Assembly (NCBI GenBank): GCA_020796225.1
Contig: CM036767.1
Span: 22,760,927 to 22,824,926, forward strand
Origin: Arion vulgaris
Taxonomy: Eukaryota > Mollusca > Gastropoda > Stylommatophora > Arionidae
Direction of reading: 5' to 3'
DNA: 64,000 bases
Below the pieces are notes generated by a model. That model was not told where the DNA came from and ran no database searches. It saw only the letters and a list, made by a program, of their open reading frames with translations. Numbering within the stretch: position 1 is the first letter of the stretch; the number at the start of each line of letters is the position of its first letter. Positions 1-10,599 of the stretch are shown here, piece after piece. Made by a program: the position numbers and the translations under genes.

Positions 1-250
1 AATTTTTCTGTATAGCATGTTGTTTATCAACCAATTCTCTTTAACATTTAGTTCTTTCAGGACATCAGTGTTCTTTCTTTTTCTGTCCATGGTATTCGCA
101 GGATCTTTCTGTAGCATTTAGTTTCGAAGAACTGAATTTTCGTTCTTGTTTTATGTGTAATGGTCACAACCATAAGTAGCCACTGGGAAAATGCATGCTC
201 TCAATATTTTTAATTTTAATATTTTGCTGGCGCTTTGCCACACGCTTACG
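1..250 (-). mobile_element. LINE fragment (RT region, degraded)
   Basis: Diverged, frame-broken sequence sharing stretches such as TTTCTGTCCATG with the RT-G copy near 26.57 kb and AAGTAGCCACTGG with a fragment near 24.35 kb. On the minus strand this would be the RT segment just upstream of the RT-G 3' piece. No intact reading frame. Identification rests only on similarity to other copies in the window. Confidence 0.35.
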
Positions 251-640
251 TCTTTCTTTCATCTGATTATGAAATTATATTTAAATATTCAAATAAGATA
301 GAGAAAAAAAACCACAGTTAAGCGTTATATTTGGAAAAAGGGTAAGAAATATCGTTTTTTGATTTGCACTTTTAGAGGCAAAGATTAAATAGTTATAGAT
401 AAGGTCACAATGTATATAATGATATATATATATATATATATGTACATATAAACGCATCGATACACTGAAATTAGTTACATATGGTGAAATTATAATATTT
501 AAAAATGATGAGAGAAATCTAATTCAGAAATACTTAACGGCTAAACCAGTTTCATCTATTTCAGTCACATATAAAAGACCATATGGCTTACATCTGTATT
601 AATTATGAGTGTCTTATCTTTGGTGATACCATATTCATGG
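251..640. other. AT-rich spacer with TA microsatellite
   Basis: No coding or mobile-element signal seen. Contains a short (TA)n run at about 421-442. Confidence 0.5.
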
Positions 641-860
641 ACCTTATAGAAAGACATAAAGGCTAGAGAAGACCATCATGGAAGGGGGCATACCGGCAAA
701 TAGAATAAGAGGAAGACCACAGAGAAGACGGATTCAAGATGTAACTAATGGTCTGAACTGGGCGGCTTTAGAGGTAGAACATATTGCCTATGAGAGAGAT
801 AAATTCCAGAAAACTGTTGGGGTGGCAAAGTTCTGTTCAGGACAAGCTATTTGCTGATGT
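641..860 (+). mobile_element. RT-G LINE 3' end, 5'-truncated
   Basis: Frame-broken coding similarity to the C-terminal end of a non-LTR endonuclease/reverse transcriptase. It shows the order RHKG.EKTIMEGGIP, RGRPQRRRIQDVTNGLN, AYERDK, then the end LLRTSYL-like just before a weak GAT tail. The same order is seen in better copies at 26.23-26.62 kb and 51.66-52.04 kb. Only the last about 220 bp survive, as usual for target-primed insertion. Confidence 0.75.
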
Positions 861-1084
861 CTGAAGTGCTTATCTTGTTCAGAACATATGTTCACAGATA
901 TCAGTTTATTTTTACGTAGTTAACACAAAACTATTTTTAATTCGTACACATGAGTGGTAATCTTGAAAAGAAATGATGTCACAGTATAACATTTTGGTAA
1001 CGACGTATCATAGTTTCAGAGTGTCTAGTCTTTTTAAAGACACAAATTGTGTACAAACCACCACCGAATGAAATAGTTTAGTTT

Positions 1085-1560
1085 AGTCACCGGATCATCA
1101 TCACTGCATGTCGAACTAATTAGTCATAAATGCTGCGATTTCATCACCAGTATGTCTCTCAGCGTGTGGCGACTACCGACACCAGTTCTTTGTTGGTTTA
1201 CAGTTTTTGGACAACCAGCATCGTGTTCTTGTCTAACTACACCACACTTAACTTGCAATTCTTGCAGTCTGGTTAGTGTTGTAGATTCACCACTATTACT
1301 TGAATCATGTACACGACCTCTCGTTCTTACGGAATTTATAATACCAGCCAGGTTCATTGCTCGCCCACTTTTTACAGCAGCCATACCTGCAAACATGTCT
1401 GCGTGTTTATTTCCACTTACACCTGCATGCCCTGACACAAATACAAAAACTGATTTTTGTCAGCTTAGACCTCCTCAGCGACTCCCATTCAATGTCTACG
1501 AGACCATCCTGTTTCAAACTTCCTGAGCATAATCATTGAGTCACTAAGAAATCATGCATG
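1085..1560 (-). mobile_element. RNH-J LINE fragment: RNase H end and C-terminus
   Basis: The minus strand encodes a 104-residue frame starting MSGHAGVSGNKHAD, the C-terminal signature of LINE-encoded RNase H (HxGVxGNExAD). It is followed by LQELQVKCGVVRQEHDAG and ends RHTLRDI. Upstream (1440-1560) frames around RKFETGWSRRH look like the preceding RNase H core but are frameshifted. The 3' end shows GATGATGAT near 1100. This is a decayed retrotransposon, not a host gene. Confidence 0.75.
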
Positions 1561-1954
1561 GATAAAAGTCTAAACGTGTCCGTGTTCTGTGTATGGTAGA
1601 TTAGTTACACGATGGAATTTTATTATACACAGTACATTTTGATAAACTATTCTTGATCCGTTGTATGTACACATGTCACTGAACACTACATCTATCTTAT
1701 AAAAAAGAAAAGTGCAGTCTAGCAAGAGAATATACGTGTGATGGTAATGATGTATATGGTTTGTCTAATTTACATTCGGATGACGTCTATTTATTTATTC
1801 GCTATCACCAAATAAGAACGGTTTCCCCAAATACTGACTATTCCCTTGCGACACTGGTTAAACATACAGCATACCCATCTTCTCAACCCAACAACCTTAT
1901 ATTTGGTGATTCACAAATACACAAATGTACAGTACAGTTGAATTAGCGAAATTA
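1561..1954. other. Unassigned sequence
   Basis: No repeat, RNA or coding feature recognised. The short open frame at 1761-1946 has no recognisable motif. Confidence 0.4.
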
Positions 1955-2212
1955 TCTCAAGGGATTAAAGACAAACGATTGACTTCGTTGCACCAGGTGT
2001 TCCCATATGGTTTGTCCTATCTCCACAGAAATGGCAAACCATCTGTCAATAGTACTGTACGAAGCACGAACTCAGTAGCATCGGTAACAATCCTCGTGTC
2101 TTTAGAACAAAATGAACTAGCGAGCAGAATGTCACGTTCTGCATTTAAACCAACGACATTCAGGGCAACGACAAGGCAAATGCTTTAACCACTGAGCCAC
2201 AGAGATCTTCAC
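1955..2212 (-). mobile_element. SINE-C copy
   Basis: The reverse complement starts with a degenerate tRNA-like head (box A region TGGCTCAGTGGTTAAAG) and continues into the SINE-C body. The body has the shared stretch around ACGAAGCACGAACTC, the paired CTGTCAATAGTACTGTACG region and the end ACCTGGTGCAACGAAG. It matches the clearest copy at 26.65-26.89 kb throughout, with many substitutions. Confidence 0.75.
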
Positions 2213-2489
2213 ACAGAGAATAGTTAATTGTTATAGCATTTGTTATGTCCTACTAATCTAAATAACATGTCACGTTTACTAGTGTCACGTAGAACGTGAC
2301 AAAGCCAGTAATGATAAATAACGTAAATGGATATAAGCTGTACTTCTTCTTCTTCTTCAATGATCTCTATAATGATCCGACTTGAACTCTTGCCTTTCAG
2401 CGTAATATCATGAAAACATAGCATTGACAAATATTAACATTGATTTACATTAACAGTAGGGAACAGCCAATACCTACATTTAGTCATTA

Positions 2490-2990
2490 GAATGGCAATA
2501 AATGTTACAATTAGAGCAGCATTACCTTCAGTAATTAGAGTAGCATTAACTTCAGTAATTAGAGTAGCATTACATTCAGTAATTAGTGTAGCATTACCTT
2601 TAGTAATTAGTGTAGCATTACCTTTAGTAATTAGTGTAACATTACCTTCAGTAATTAGAGTAACATTACATTCAGTAATTAGTGTAGCATTACCTTTAGT
2701 AATTATTGTAGCATTACCTTCAGTAATTAGTGTATCATTACTTTCAGTAATTAGTGTAGCATTACCTTTAGTAATTAGAGCAGCATTACCTTCAGTAATT
2801 AGAGCAGCATTACCTTTAATAATTAGAGTAACATTACCTTCAGTAATTAGTGTAGCATTACCTTCAGTAATTAGAGTAGCACTAGATTCAATAATTAGAG
2901 TGGCATTACATTCACTAACTATAGTGCCATTACATTCAGTAGTTAGAGTAGCATTACATTCAGTGAATGTAGTAACATTCAAATCATTAA
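2490..2990. repeat. 24-bp minisatellite, about 20 copies
   Basis: Unit close to GCATTACCTTCAGTAATTAG plus AGTA. The unit length is a multiple of three and free of stops in one frame on each strand. This yields a 171-residue plus frame (VALPSVIR repeats) and a 182-residue minus frame (NATLITEG repeats). No other evidence for coding. I could not link the unit to a mobile element. Confidence 0.9.
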
Positions 2991-3079
2991 CAAAAAATAA
3001 TATTTAATTAATTGCTGCAATGAACATTCCAATAACAAAGGACAGTTATAAAAACAATGAAAAGATCATTTTGTGGAAA

Positions 3080-3465
3080 AACAATATCATAACATCAGAC
3101 TTATATCTACGAGTAACATGAAGACAAACAATATCATAACATCAGACTTCTATCTACCAGTAACATGAAGACAAACACTAGCATAACATCAGACTTCTAT
3201 CTACGAGTAACATGAAGACAAACACTATCATAACATCAGACTTCTATCTACCAGTAACATGAAGACAAACAATATCATAACATCAGACTTCTATCTACCA
3301 GTAACATGAAGACAAACAATATCATAACATCAGACTTCTATCTACCAGTAACATGAAGACAAACAATAGCATAACATCAGACTTCTATCTACCAGTAACA
3401 TGAAGACAAACAATAGCATAACATAAGACTTCTATCTACCAGTAACATGAAGACAAACACAGACA
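3080..3465. repeat. 47-bp minisatellite, about 8 copies
   Basis: Unit contains CATCAGACTTCTATCTACCA followed by GTAACATGAAGACAAACA. Successive CATCAGAC starts are 47 bp apart. Copies differ by a few substitutions (TACGAG/TACCAG). No source element recognised. Confidence 0.9.
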
Positions 3466-3669
3466 CAGTTCTTGACTTTTGGCATTCAAACATCTTGTTA
3501 AATTAGTTTCCTGTCGTGCCGGCCACGTCATTTGAGAACATCTCTGACATGAATTTTTAATAACGGTGATGAAATCTGCCCTAGTCTTTTCCAGACAGTC
3601 ACTATGTGATCTTACTGTGAATGACGTTAGTCTGACATCCTGAAATTTGCATGTTAAGTCGGTTGTCAC
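3436..3669 (-). other. Unrecognised 77-residue open frame
   Basis: Minus-strand frame rich in Cys, Ser and Thr, partly overlapping the end of the 47-bp array. I recognise no domain. It may be a LINE coding remnant or chance. Confidence 0.15.
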
Positions 3670-3719
3670 TAGGGGCCGTTGTTAGGGTTTAGTCAATACC
3701 ATAATACGTACAGTTGTGT

Positions 3720-3786
3720 AAAAAAAAGTTTGTTATTGCCGATATAAGGGAAGACTGCAGTTATGTTGTATTAAAACTAAGTTATC
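3720..3786 (-). repeat. Repeat F fragment
   Basis: GATATAAGGGAAGACTGCAG and TATTAAAACTA match the first unit of the 86-bp array at 4.55 kb. The RT-T copy at 3.79-4.52 kb therefore seems to lie inside or beside a repeat F copy. Confidence 0.6.
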
Positions 3787-3789
3787 AAT

Positions 3790-4520
3790 TTTCAATTCAA
3801 ATGTTGTATCAATCCTAACATATGCAGGCGAGAGTTGGAAACAAAAGACTAAAGATATAGAAAGCAAGTTAAATGCATTTACCGCCCGTGAGGTGCCAGG
3901 GCCCGAAAGGAAGCAAAGAATAGTACCACTGCAACCTACAATGCATGTCGTAAAAGGAGACTGATGTAGGCCCTAGAGAAGCTACACTAGTAAATAAAAA
4001 GCAGCGCAGAAATCGGAAGTGATGGTCTACTTGTAGACGTATAACTGGCACAACTTACAATTGCTCTTAGGTTCAGATCACATACAAATTACACAGAGTG
4101 GTTTAACAAGTGGTCGATATGGAGCGTTTGAAGAAGAAGAAATGAATTTGAAAATGATGTCTGCGACAAAATAATGAACATAAAAGGGAAAGAATTCAGA
4201 AGAAGTGGCGAAATCATAGAAATGTCTGTTCAACCACGAGTGACAAATGTTATAAGAAAGAAAAGATGGAGATATGTTGGACACACCTTGAGAAGAAATG
4301 ATCAACGAATATCAAAACAGGCATTGAAGTGGAACGAATATGGTTCAAGAAAGAGAGGGTGACCTAAGGAGACACTGAAGCGAACTTTGCTGAGAGAGGA
4401 AATAAATATCCGTCTCAGTTCCATGGAGGAGAATGAGCGAGTTGCCCAGGATAGAGCAGTATGGAGAAATTGCATGCAGTCCCTATGTAACGTATGACGG
4501 TACGAGAGGAATTATTATTA
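3790..4520 (+). mobile_element. RT-T LINE 3' end, split by SINE-A
   Basis: Shows, in pieces, the C-terminal RT order SILTYA.ESWK, KLNAFENKCLRKIMN, RRWRYVGHTLRRNDQ, RISKQALKWN, RKRG.PKETLKRTLLRE, and a stop after SLCNV, then GGTACGAGAGGAATTATT and an ATT-rich tail. The near-identical copy at 34.54-35.00 kb lacks the insertion. The order is interrupted within KLNAF/ENK by a SINE-A copy. A stop after RKRG and frameshifts make it non-functional. Confidence 0.85.
3878..4142 (+). mobile_element. SINE-A copy nested in RT-T
   Basis: Body shared with seven or eight other copies: GAAGCAAAGAATAGTACCAC, CATGTCGTAAAAGGAGACTG, GTAAATAAAAAGC, ATAACTGGCACAAC, TCAGATCACATACAAAT, GTGGTCGATATGGAGCG, then a GAAGAAGAAG tail. 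Flanks AAATGCATTT and AAATGAATTT (one mismatch) look like a target-site duplication in the RT-T frame, so this insertion is younger than its host. I see no clear tRNA head, and the origin of the 5' part is unknown to me. Confidence 0.85.
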
Positions 4521-4544
4521 TAATATGTACTGTTATGTAATAAA

Positions 4545-5340
4545 TATGATTATTTTTGATATAAGGGAAGATTGCATTAAAACTATGTAGCAATGACAAA
4601 ACACGTAAAAACAAAGTACTGTAGTTTTACAAAGTACAAAAACAATATAAGGGAAGATTGCATTAAAACTATGTAGCAATGACAAAACACGTAAAAACAA
4701 AGTACTGTAGTTTTACAAAGTACAAAAACAATATAAGGGAAGATTGCATTAAAACTATGTAGCAATGACAAAACACGTAAAAACAAAGTACTGTAGTTTT
4801 ACAAAGTACAAAAACAATATAAGGGAAGATTGCATTAAAACTATGTAGCAATGACAAAACACGTAAAAACAAAGTACTGTAGTTTTACAAAGTACAAAAA
4901 CAATATAAGGGAAGATTGCATTAAAACTATGCAGCAATGACAAAACATGTAAAACAAAGTACTGTAGTTTTACAAAGTACAAAAACAATATAAGGGAAGA
5001 TTGCATTAAAACTATGCAGCAATGACAAAACACGTAAAAACAAAGTACTGTAGTTTTACAAAGTACAAAAACAATATAAGGGAAGATTGCATTAAAACTA
5101 TGCAGCAATGACAAAACATGTAAAAACAAAGTACTGTAGTTTTACAAAGTACAAAAACAATATAAGGGAAGATTGCATTAAAACTATGCAGCAATGACAA
5201 AACATGTAAAAACAAAGTACTGTAGTTTTACAAAGTACAAAAACAATATAAGGGAAGATTGCATTAAAACTATGTAGCAATGACAAAACATGTAAAAACA
5301 AAGTACTGTAGTTTTACAAAGTACAAAAACAATATACAAC
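4545..5340 (-). repeat. 86-bp array of repeat F, about 9 copies
   Basis: Unit carries ATATAAGGGAAGATTGCATT, AAAACTATG(T/C)AGCAATGAC and AAAGTACTGTAGTTTTACA. Exact 86-bp spacing, with one unit short by a base at about 4951. Single, non-tandem copies of the same sequence occur at 5.76-5.93 kb and 40.85-41.00 kb, so the array is an expansion of a dispersed repeat. Hydrophobic minus-strand frames across it are repeat artefacts. Confidence 0.9.
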
Positions 5341-5430
5341 AACGTTTCGACCAAAATGCCTTTATCAAACAAAGGAGTATAACAAGCGATGAAATGCAGA
5401 ATTCTTGAACACAGACATAACATATACTAG
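5335..5430 (-). repeat. Repeat F, leading part
   Basis: The reverse complement reads CTTTGTTTGATAAAGGCATT then TTGGTCGAAACGTTGTTG. This is the same order as at 5.79 kb and 40.88 kb, directly upstream of the 86-bp unit. It is the non-amplified part of this repeat F copy. Confidence 0.65.
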
Positions 5431-5547
5431 GCCACAGACATCCGATTATATTCCTCTCACAATCAAAGTCGATTTTCTCTAGAGAATCGTTTTCTATCTT
5501 TATATGGTACTTTGCGACCTAATGGACTCACTGCACTACATTCCTAT

Positions 5548-5625
5548 GTTTCTTAGTACTTTCTCTTGTCCCTTTCATGTCCCAGCTTCTTAGTACTTTC
5601 TCTTGTCCCTTTCATGCCCCATGTT
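5548..5625. repeat. 37-bp direct duplication
   Basis: TTCTTAGTACTTTCTCTTGT and the following CCCTTTCATG occur twice, 37 bp apart. A two-copy duplication. Confidence 0.8.
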
Positions 5626-5759
5626 CTCTCTGTGTATATCTTCAATATATATATATATGTTATATGATTTTTACTGTTTATTTTCTTTTTTCCACATCTG
5701 CTTTTTTGCATTTGTTTAGTTTTTCTGTTTTAGTCACATATTTTCATTTCACGGACTGT

Positions 5760-5930
5760 TAGGATTTTCTCCACTTCTGTTGTATCCTTTGCTTGATAAC
5801 GGCTTTTTGGTAGAAGCGTTGATGTGTATTGTTATTGTTTTTGTATTTTGTAAAACTACAATTTTTATTTCGTGTTTCGCTATTGTTACATAATTCTACT
5901 GCAGTCTTCCTTATATCGATGAAAGTTACT
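5760..5930 (+). repeat. Repeat F, single copy
   Basis: Order: CTTTGCTTGATAACGGC, TTTTTGGTAGAAGCGTTGATG, GTTTTTGTATTTTGTAAAAC, TTCGCTATTGTTACAT, ACTGCAGTCTTCCTTATATC. It matches the expanded copy in reverse orientation upstream. Element class unknown. Confidence 0.7.
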
Positions 5931-5984
5931 TAGAATTGAGGTAAGGAAGGTAATTAAAAAATAATGTGGGAAAGTTAATAATAA

Positions 5985-6275
5985 TATGTAATGTAAGGAA
6001 GTGAATTAATATATGTAATGTAAGGAAGTGAATTAATATATATAATGTAAGGAAGGGAACTAATATATATAATGTAAGGAAGTGAATTAATATATATAAT
6101 GTAAGGAAGTGAATTAGTATATATAATGTAAGGAAGTGAATTAGTATATATAATGTAAGGAAGTGAATTAGTATATATAATGTAAGGAATTGAATTAATA
6201 TATGTAATGTAAGGAAGTGAATTAGTATATGTAATGTAAGGAAGTGAATTAGTATATGTAATGTAAGGAAGCCCA
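5985..6275. repeat. 27-bp minisatellite, about 10 copies
   Basis: Unit close to GAATTAATATATGTAATGTA plus AGGAAGT. The minus-strand frame of 121 residues (LTLYILIHF repeats) is an artefact of a 27-bp stop-free unit. Confidence 0.9.
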
Positions 6276-6284
6276 CTTTAAAGT

Positions 6285-6885
6285 ACCACATCTGATGTTA
6301 TACTGTAGCCTGATGTTATACTGTAGCATGATGTTATACTGTAGCATGATGGTATACTGTAGCATGGTGTTCTATACTGTAGCATGATGTTATACTGTAG
6401 CATGATGTTATACTGTAGCATGGTGTTATACTGTAGCATGATGGTATACTGTAGCATGATGTTATACTGTAGCATGGTGTTATACTGTAGCATGATGTTA
6501 TACTGTAGCATGGTGTTATACTGTAGCATGATGGTATACTGTAGCATGGTGTTCTATACTGTAGCATGATGTTATACTGTAGCATGATGTTATACTGTAG
6601 CATGGTGTTCTATACTGTAGCATGATGTTATACTGTAGAATGATGTTATACTGTAGCATGGTGTTCTATACTGTAGCATGGTGTTATACTGTAGCATGAT
6701 GGTATACTGTAGCATGGTGTTCTATACTGTAGATGATGTTATACTGTAGCATGATATTATACTGTAAAATGGTGTTATACTGTAGCATGATGTTATACTG
6801 TAGCATGGTGTTATACTGTAGCATGATGGTATACTGTAGCATGGTGTTCTATACTGTAGCATGATGTTATACTGTAGCATGATGT
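6285..6885. repeat. 18-bp minisatellite, about 32 copies
   Basis: Unit ATGATGTTATACTGTAGC with A/G alternatives and longer variants reading GGTGTTCTATACTGTAGC. Variant types recur in groups, suggesting multi-unit duplications. Open in several frames on both strands (MLQYNI, YCSMML repeats). Confidence 0.9.
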
Positions 6886-6917
6886 TTTATCTAATGGGTA
6901 AAATGTAGAACGCCTGA

Positions 6918-7265
6918 GCTGTTGATGATGACGATGATGACGATGATGAAGATGATGGTGATGACAAAGGTGATAATGATACTGATATCAATGATGATAA
7001 CAATGATGATGATGACGATGATGTTGATTGAAATGATGATGAAAAAAATTATGGCGATTGCAATGATGATAATGATGTTGATGATGACCAAATTGATGTA
7101 GATAAAAATTGTGATAATGATGATGAAGATGATGATGATGTCATTGATGATGCTGATTATGCTGATGCTGATACTGTTGGTGACAACGTTGATGATGATG
7201 ATGAAGATGATGATGATAATGACGGTGATAATGACGATGATGATAATGAGAATATTGATGATAAA
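6918..7265. repeat. Imperfect GAT trinucleotide tract
   Basis: Degenerate GATGAT-rich stretch of about 350 bp. The same trinucleotide forms the 3' tails of RT-G LINEs, so an expanded LINE tail is a possible origin, but no LINE end is visible at its edge. Confidence 0.8.
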
Positions 7266-7750
7266 ATAATATAAATATATATATATATATAAAACTAAAT
7301 AATTGTCACAACAAAAGAACTAAAATATTTCACACCTTAAAAGTGAAACAATTTCTGCTGAAACTATTCATCTATGATGATCTTCCTCAGTTCCTGACAG
7401 TTATTATTGTTCCTTGACGTGAGAATTGTGTTCAATGGAAAGTGGCTATTGCTGGACGTTAATTGAATTAGTATTGTGAAACGTTAATTAAATTAATGAC
7501 GCGAGGGAAAGATGCCCAGGTTAGGTTGTACTAAGAACAATACAGTTGGAACTCAACTCGGCACGCAATATAAACATGAGTACATCTGGTTATGTGGGAC
7601 TTCAGTGATCATGTGCTTCTTTGTTTTACTGGATAGAGGGATCGAAGTGTGTTAGTCAAGTGGAGATATGAATGAGTAAATAACGTCATGACAACACGAG
7701 TTTCGATAATGCTTGTAGAAGATAACATCATGTCATTTTATCTTGGGAAA
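7266..7750. other. Unassigned sequence
   Basis: Starts with a short AT microsatellite (about 7270-7290). No gene or known repeat recognised in the rest. Confidence 0.4.
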
Positions 7751-8040
7751 GTGTGTTTATGTCTGTCTATCCATCGTATATGTGAATTATGTGTCCATGT
7801 CTGTCTATCCATTGTCTATGTGAATTATGTGTCCATGTCTGTCTATCCATCGTATATCTGAATTATGTGTCCATGTCTGTCTATCCATTGTCTATGTGAA
7901 TAGTGTGTCTATGTCTGTCTATCCATTATCTATGTGAATTGTGTGCCCATTTCTGTCTATCCATTGTTTATGTGAACTATGTGTCCATGTCTGTCTATTC
8001 ATCATCTATGTATATTATGTGTTCATGTTTCTAAATATAG
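7750..8040. repeat. 38-bp minisatellite, about 7.5 copies
   Basis: Unit contains TGTCTGTCTATCCATCGTAT and ATGTGAATTATGTGTCCA. Starts are 38 bp apart. Outer copies are more diverged. Confidence 0.9.
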
Positions 8041-8055
8041 TTACAGAAGAATGAT

Positions 8056-8570
8056 GATAAGACCATGGACAGCGAAGAAACAAATGACGAGGTTTTAAAG
8101 CAAACCTGCACACAAAGAAACCTTATCGAATGAATAAGAATTAGACAATCAAGATTATTTTGTCATATAATGCGAAGAGTAGGTTTAGAACATTTAGTGA
8201 CAATAGGTAAAATTCAGGGAAGTAGAGATCGTGGAAGACAGAGGGAAAAGATGTTGAATAATTTAGTTTAGTTTCGTTTAGTCGTCAGATCATCATCACT
8301 GCACGTCGAACCAATTAGTCTATAAGTGCTCAGATCTTCCCCTCAGTATATCTCTCACCGTGTGGCTACTCACGACGCGGGTCTTTGTTGGTTTACTATT
8401 CTTCTTTAGCCACCAACATAGTGTTCTTGTCTAGCTACACCAAAGTTGACTTGGAATTTCTGACACTATAAATAGGTTAGATGGTCTGACATCGTGGTTC
8501 GACCAAAAATCGACGTCAGTACTTATTAACTGCACCAGAGAGAGAGAGAGAGAGAGAGTTAGCGAGAGAC
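8056..8570 (+). mobile_element. RT-Q LINE 3' end, split by RNH-J piece
   Basis: Left part encodes TNDEVLKQTCTQRNLIE, IRIRQSRLFCHIMRR, GLEHLVTIGKIQGSRDRGR, QREKML. After the interruption it resumes with DGLTSWFDQKSTSVLI and ends in a GA-rich stretch. The uninterrupted order is in the copy at 13.64-14.23 kb. In-frame stops show it is dead. Confidence 0.8.
8264..8478 (-). mobile_element. RNH-J LINE 3' end inserted in RT-Q
   Basis: The reverse complement matches the end of the RNH-J copy at 1.1-1.3 kb: LQ-CSTRTLCWW-like residues, HTVRDILRGRSEHL, then a GATGATGAT tail and GTCGTCAGATC. It interrupts RT-Q between REKML and DGLTSW. Flanking target duplication is too diverged to call. Confidence 0.65.
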
Positions 8571-9295
8571 AGGATCGTCTTCGCCGGCCGGTATAGCACT
8601 CGATTTATTAACTCTAAACATTGCTGTTTCTTCTGTTGTGTTACCATACTTATCGCATTTTGACATGTTGTTATCTATAAAGAAGTAAATGGTGGAAGAG
8701 AAGAGGTAGAAGACATATTGCAATTTTGTGCTGTCATATTTTTGACCTAAACGACTCCAATTTCTCCTTTTTCTTTTCTTTGGCATTCGTCAGACTATCT
8801 ACCTCTTTTGTTTTCTTGAGGTCGCTTACTGATATTTCAGCATATTCAGCTACACTATATATATATATATCAATTTCCAGTTGAAATTGATGTTGGCTTT
8901 GTTTCTGTGAGTATGTATGTGTTATCATTACTTCCTGACGTCTGACAAGAAGTACGTAATAGAGACATATGCTTGTTTGGATAGAATACTCCATGTCCGC
9001 ATACATTGCACGACGTATATGTACGTTAGTCTCAATTATATCCAACATAAAACGAATCTGTTCAGACAGTTTATACATTTAGTCTATCGCAGAATAAGTT
9101 TCAGATTTAATATACGGCAAACAAGTCAAATATGTCTAGCTTGATGAATAAATACAAAGGATATAGTTTAAACATGTATACACAATAAAAACTCAAATCC
9201 GGCTAGTCAATAACGTTACGTACCAACTTATCCCAGTCTTGAAACACTCAGAAATTCCAGTAAAGACTAACCGACATATTATAAATGCAACCTTT
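8571..9295. other. Unassigned sequence
   Basis: Short remnants of RT-Q 3' end may reach 8610. A short TA tract lies near 8855-8870. Frames of 75-114 residues here show no recognisable motif. Confidence 0.4.
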
Positions 9296-9299
9296 ATAC

Positions 9300-9722
9300 C
9301 AACGTTGTGCTAGAAATGCTAAACATGGACACTGACAAAAGAACAAGAAGAGACAATTACAACCTGTGAAATGAGATGAATGAGGAAAGCGGTAAATAAA
9401 ACAAGAAGAGACCATATAAGAAATGAGGAAACTTGAAGAACAGTCGGAACAACACCTGTTGTTAGATTCATTGAAAGACACTCAAATGGTTTGGTCACTT
9501 GGTGAGAATGAACCTGACTACACCAGTTGCAAGAGCGTTCAACCTGAAAATGGAATCATCACGAGGATGGGGCAGACCAAGATAACGTTGGAGTGATGGA
9601 GTTACAGACATCTAAAAATTACACAATACGACAGCATATGAAGCGACACGAGTGTGCACTATCTCGGAAACCGACAATCAGTTAAACCTGCTACGCTTAA
9701 AGGCAAAAAGTAGACACGGACA
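9300..9722 (+). mobile_element. RT-D LINE 3' end
   Basis: Plus strand encodes TCEMR-LRKAVNKTRRDHIRN, EEIRRTVG, VRFIERH, a WSLGENEPDYTSCKSV-like segment, and CALSRKPTIS. The same order is cleaner on the minus strand at 35.05-35.47 kb. Several frameshifts. Confidence 0.75.
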
Positions 9723-9739
9723 AAATAAAAGAAAGTCAC

Positions 9740-9850
9740 AACCACTTCGACATACAGACATCTGACCAATGAGAAAGAAAAACTCTAAAGGACTGTTAGA
9801 GTGGTAACATTCTGTTCAGGACAATCTATGTGATGACAATGGTGATACAA
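9740..9850 (+). mobile_element. RT-G LINE 3' tip
   Basis: Encodes HLTNEKEKL..TVRVVTFCSGQSM, matching the RT-G ending HLAYEREIPQDCW..LLRTSYL, followed by a degraded GATGACAATGGTGAT tail. Only about 110 bp remain. Confidence 0.6.
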
Positions 9851-10184
9851 CCTAGCCTGAACAGCTTCACCGCGACTGCATTAGCCATTCAGCCATTAAT
9901 TCCTTAGGCTCACGTCTCATCTGTCCTACACTGCCCTAAAAAAGCGATAATATAGCCAGTAACGACAGTTTAATACAAAGAATTCAAAATAAATATAGAA
10001 AGTAATTTTAAAATCCATAATACAAGAATAAAACAATAAGCATGGTTGACTATTAATTCAGAAAACTAATACGTGACAAAGGTAAAGTACTTGGGTCAAA
10101 TAAAACGTTATAAACACTTGTAGAAAACACAGTTTAATCGGGTTTCAGCTGAATTATTGACTTCATTCTACCTGGATTTTACAT

Positions 10185-10395
10185 CATATGGCTCGGTCTA
10201 TCTCCGCACAAATGAGAATCCACCTGTCGAGAGTATTGTACAAAGCACGAGCTCTGTAGCTCTAACAACAATACTAGGGGACTCGTGAACACAAAATGCA
10301 CTCGTGAACAGTAAGGCGGGGTCAGAATTCGAACCTACGACCTTCTGATCGCAAGGCAAGGGGTAACCACTTAGCCACAGAGGCTCCCCACAGAA
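10185..10395 (-). mobile_element. SINE-C copy
   Basis: The reverse complement begins GGGAGCCTCTGTGGCTAAGT, then a box B-like GGTTCGAATTC, then ACGAGTGCATTTTGTGTTC, the CTAGTATTGTTG region and AATACTCTCGACAGGTGG. The tRNA-like head (box A TGGCTAAGTGG) is intact by eye, which suggests a pol III origin. Confidence 0.85.
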
Positions 10396-10595
10396 GGATA
10401 TGTAGCAGAAAGGAAATAAAAAGAGTAATGATATTGAGAAGATTGGTTCAAGATATGATAAATAAATAGCAAGTGAATGCATCAGATGTGAGGCACCTTT
10501 CCTTATGATTGAGAGCATTTCATGACAGATGGCGTCTGAAAGAAAATCCGTAAGGGATATGCTATTGAGTGAGTGAATGAATGAATGATTGCTGA
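10396..10595 (+). mobile_element. LINE 3' end, unclassified
   Basis: A frame through RLVQDMINK, QVNASDVRHLSL and FHDRWRLKENP resembles the last residues of many non-LTR RT frames (RRWVQDI...LA.DR..W...). Adjacent to SINE-C. Family uncertain. Confidence 0.45.
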
Positions 10596-10599
10596 ATGA

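Noticed and set aside
5335..5375. Active hammerhead ribozyme
   Set aside because: The required CTGATGA core reads TTGATAA, and stems I and III were not found; kept only as a speculative note on repeat F.
4583..5423. Hydrophobic, membrane-like minus-strand frames (FLRVLSLLHSFNAIF)
   Set aside because: They are translations of the 86-bp repeat F array, and 86 is not divisible by three, so frames end after about 67 residues.
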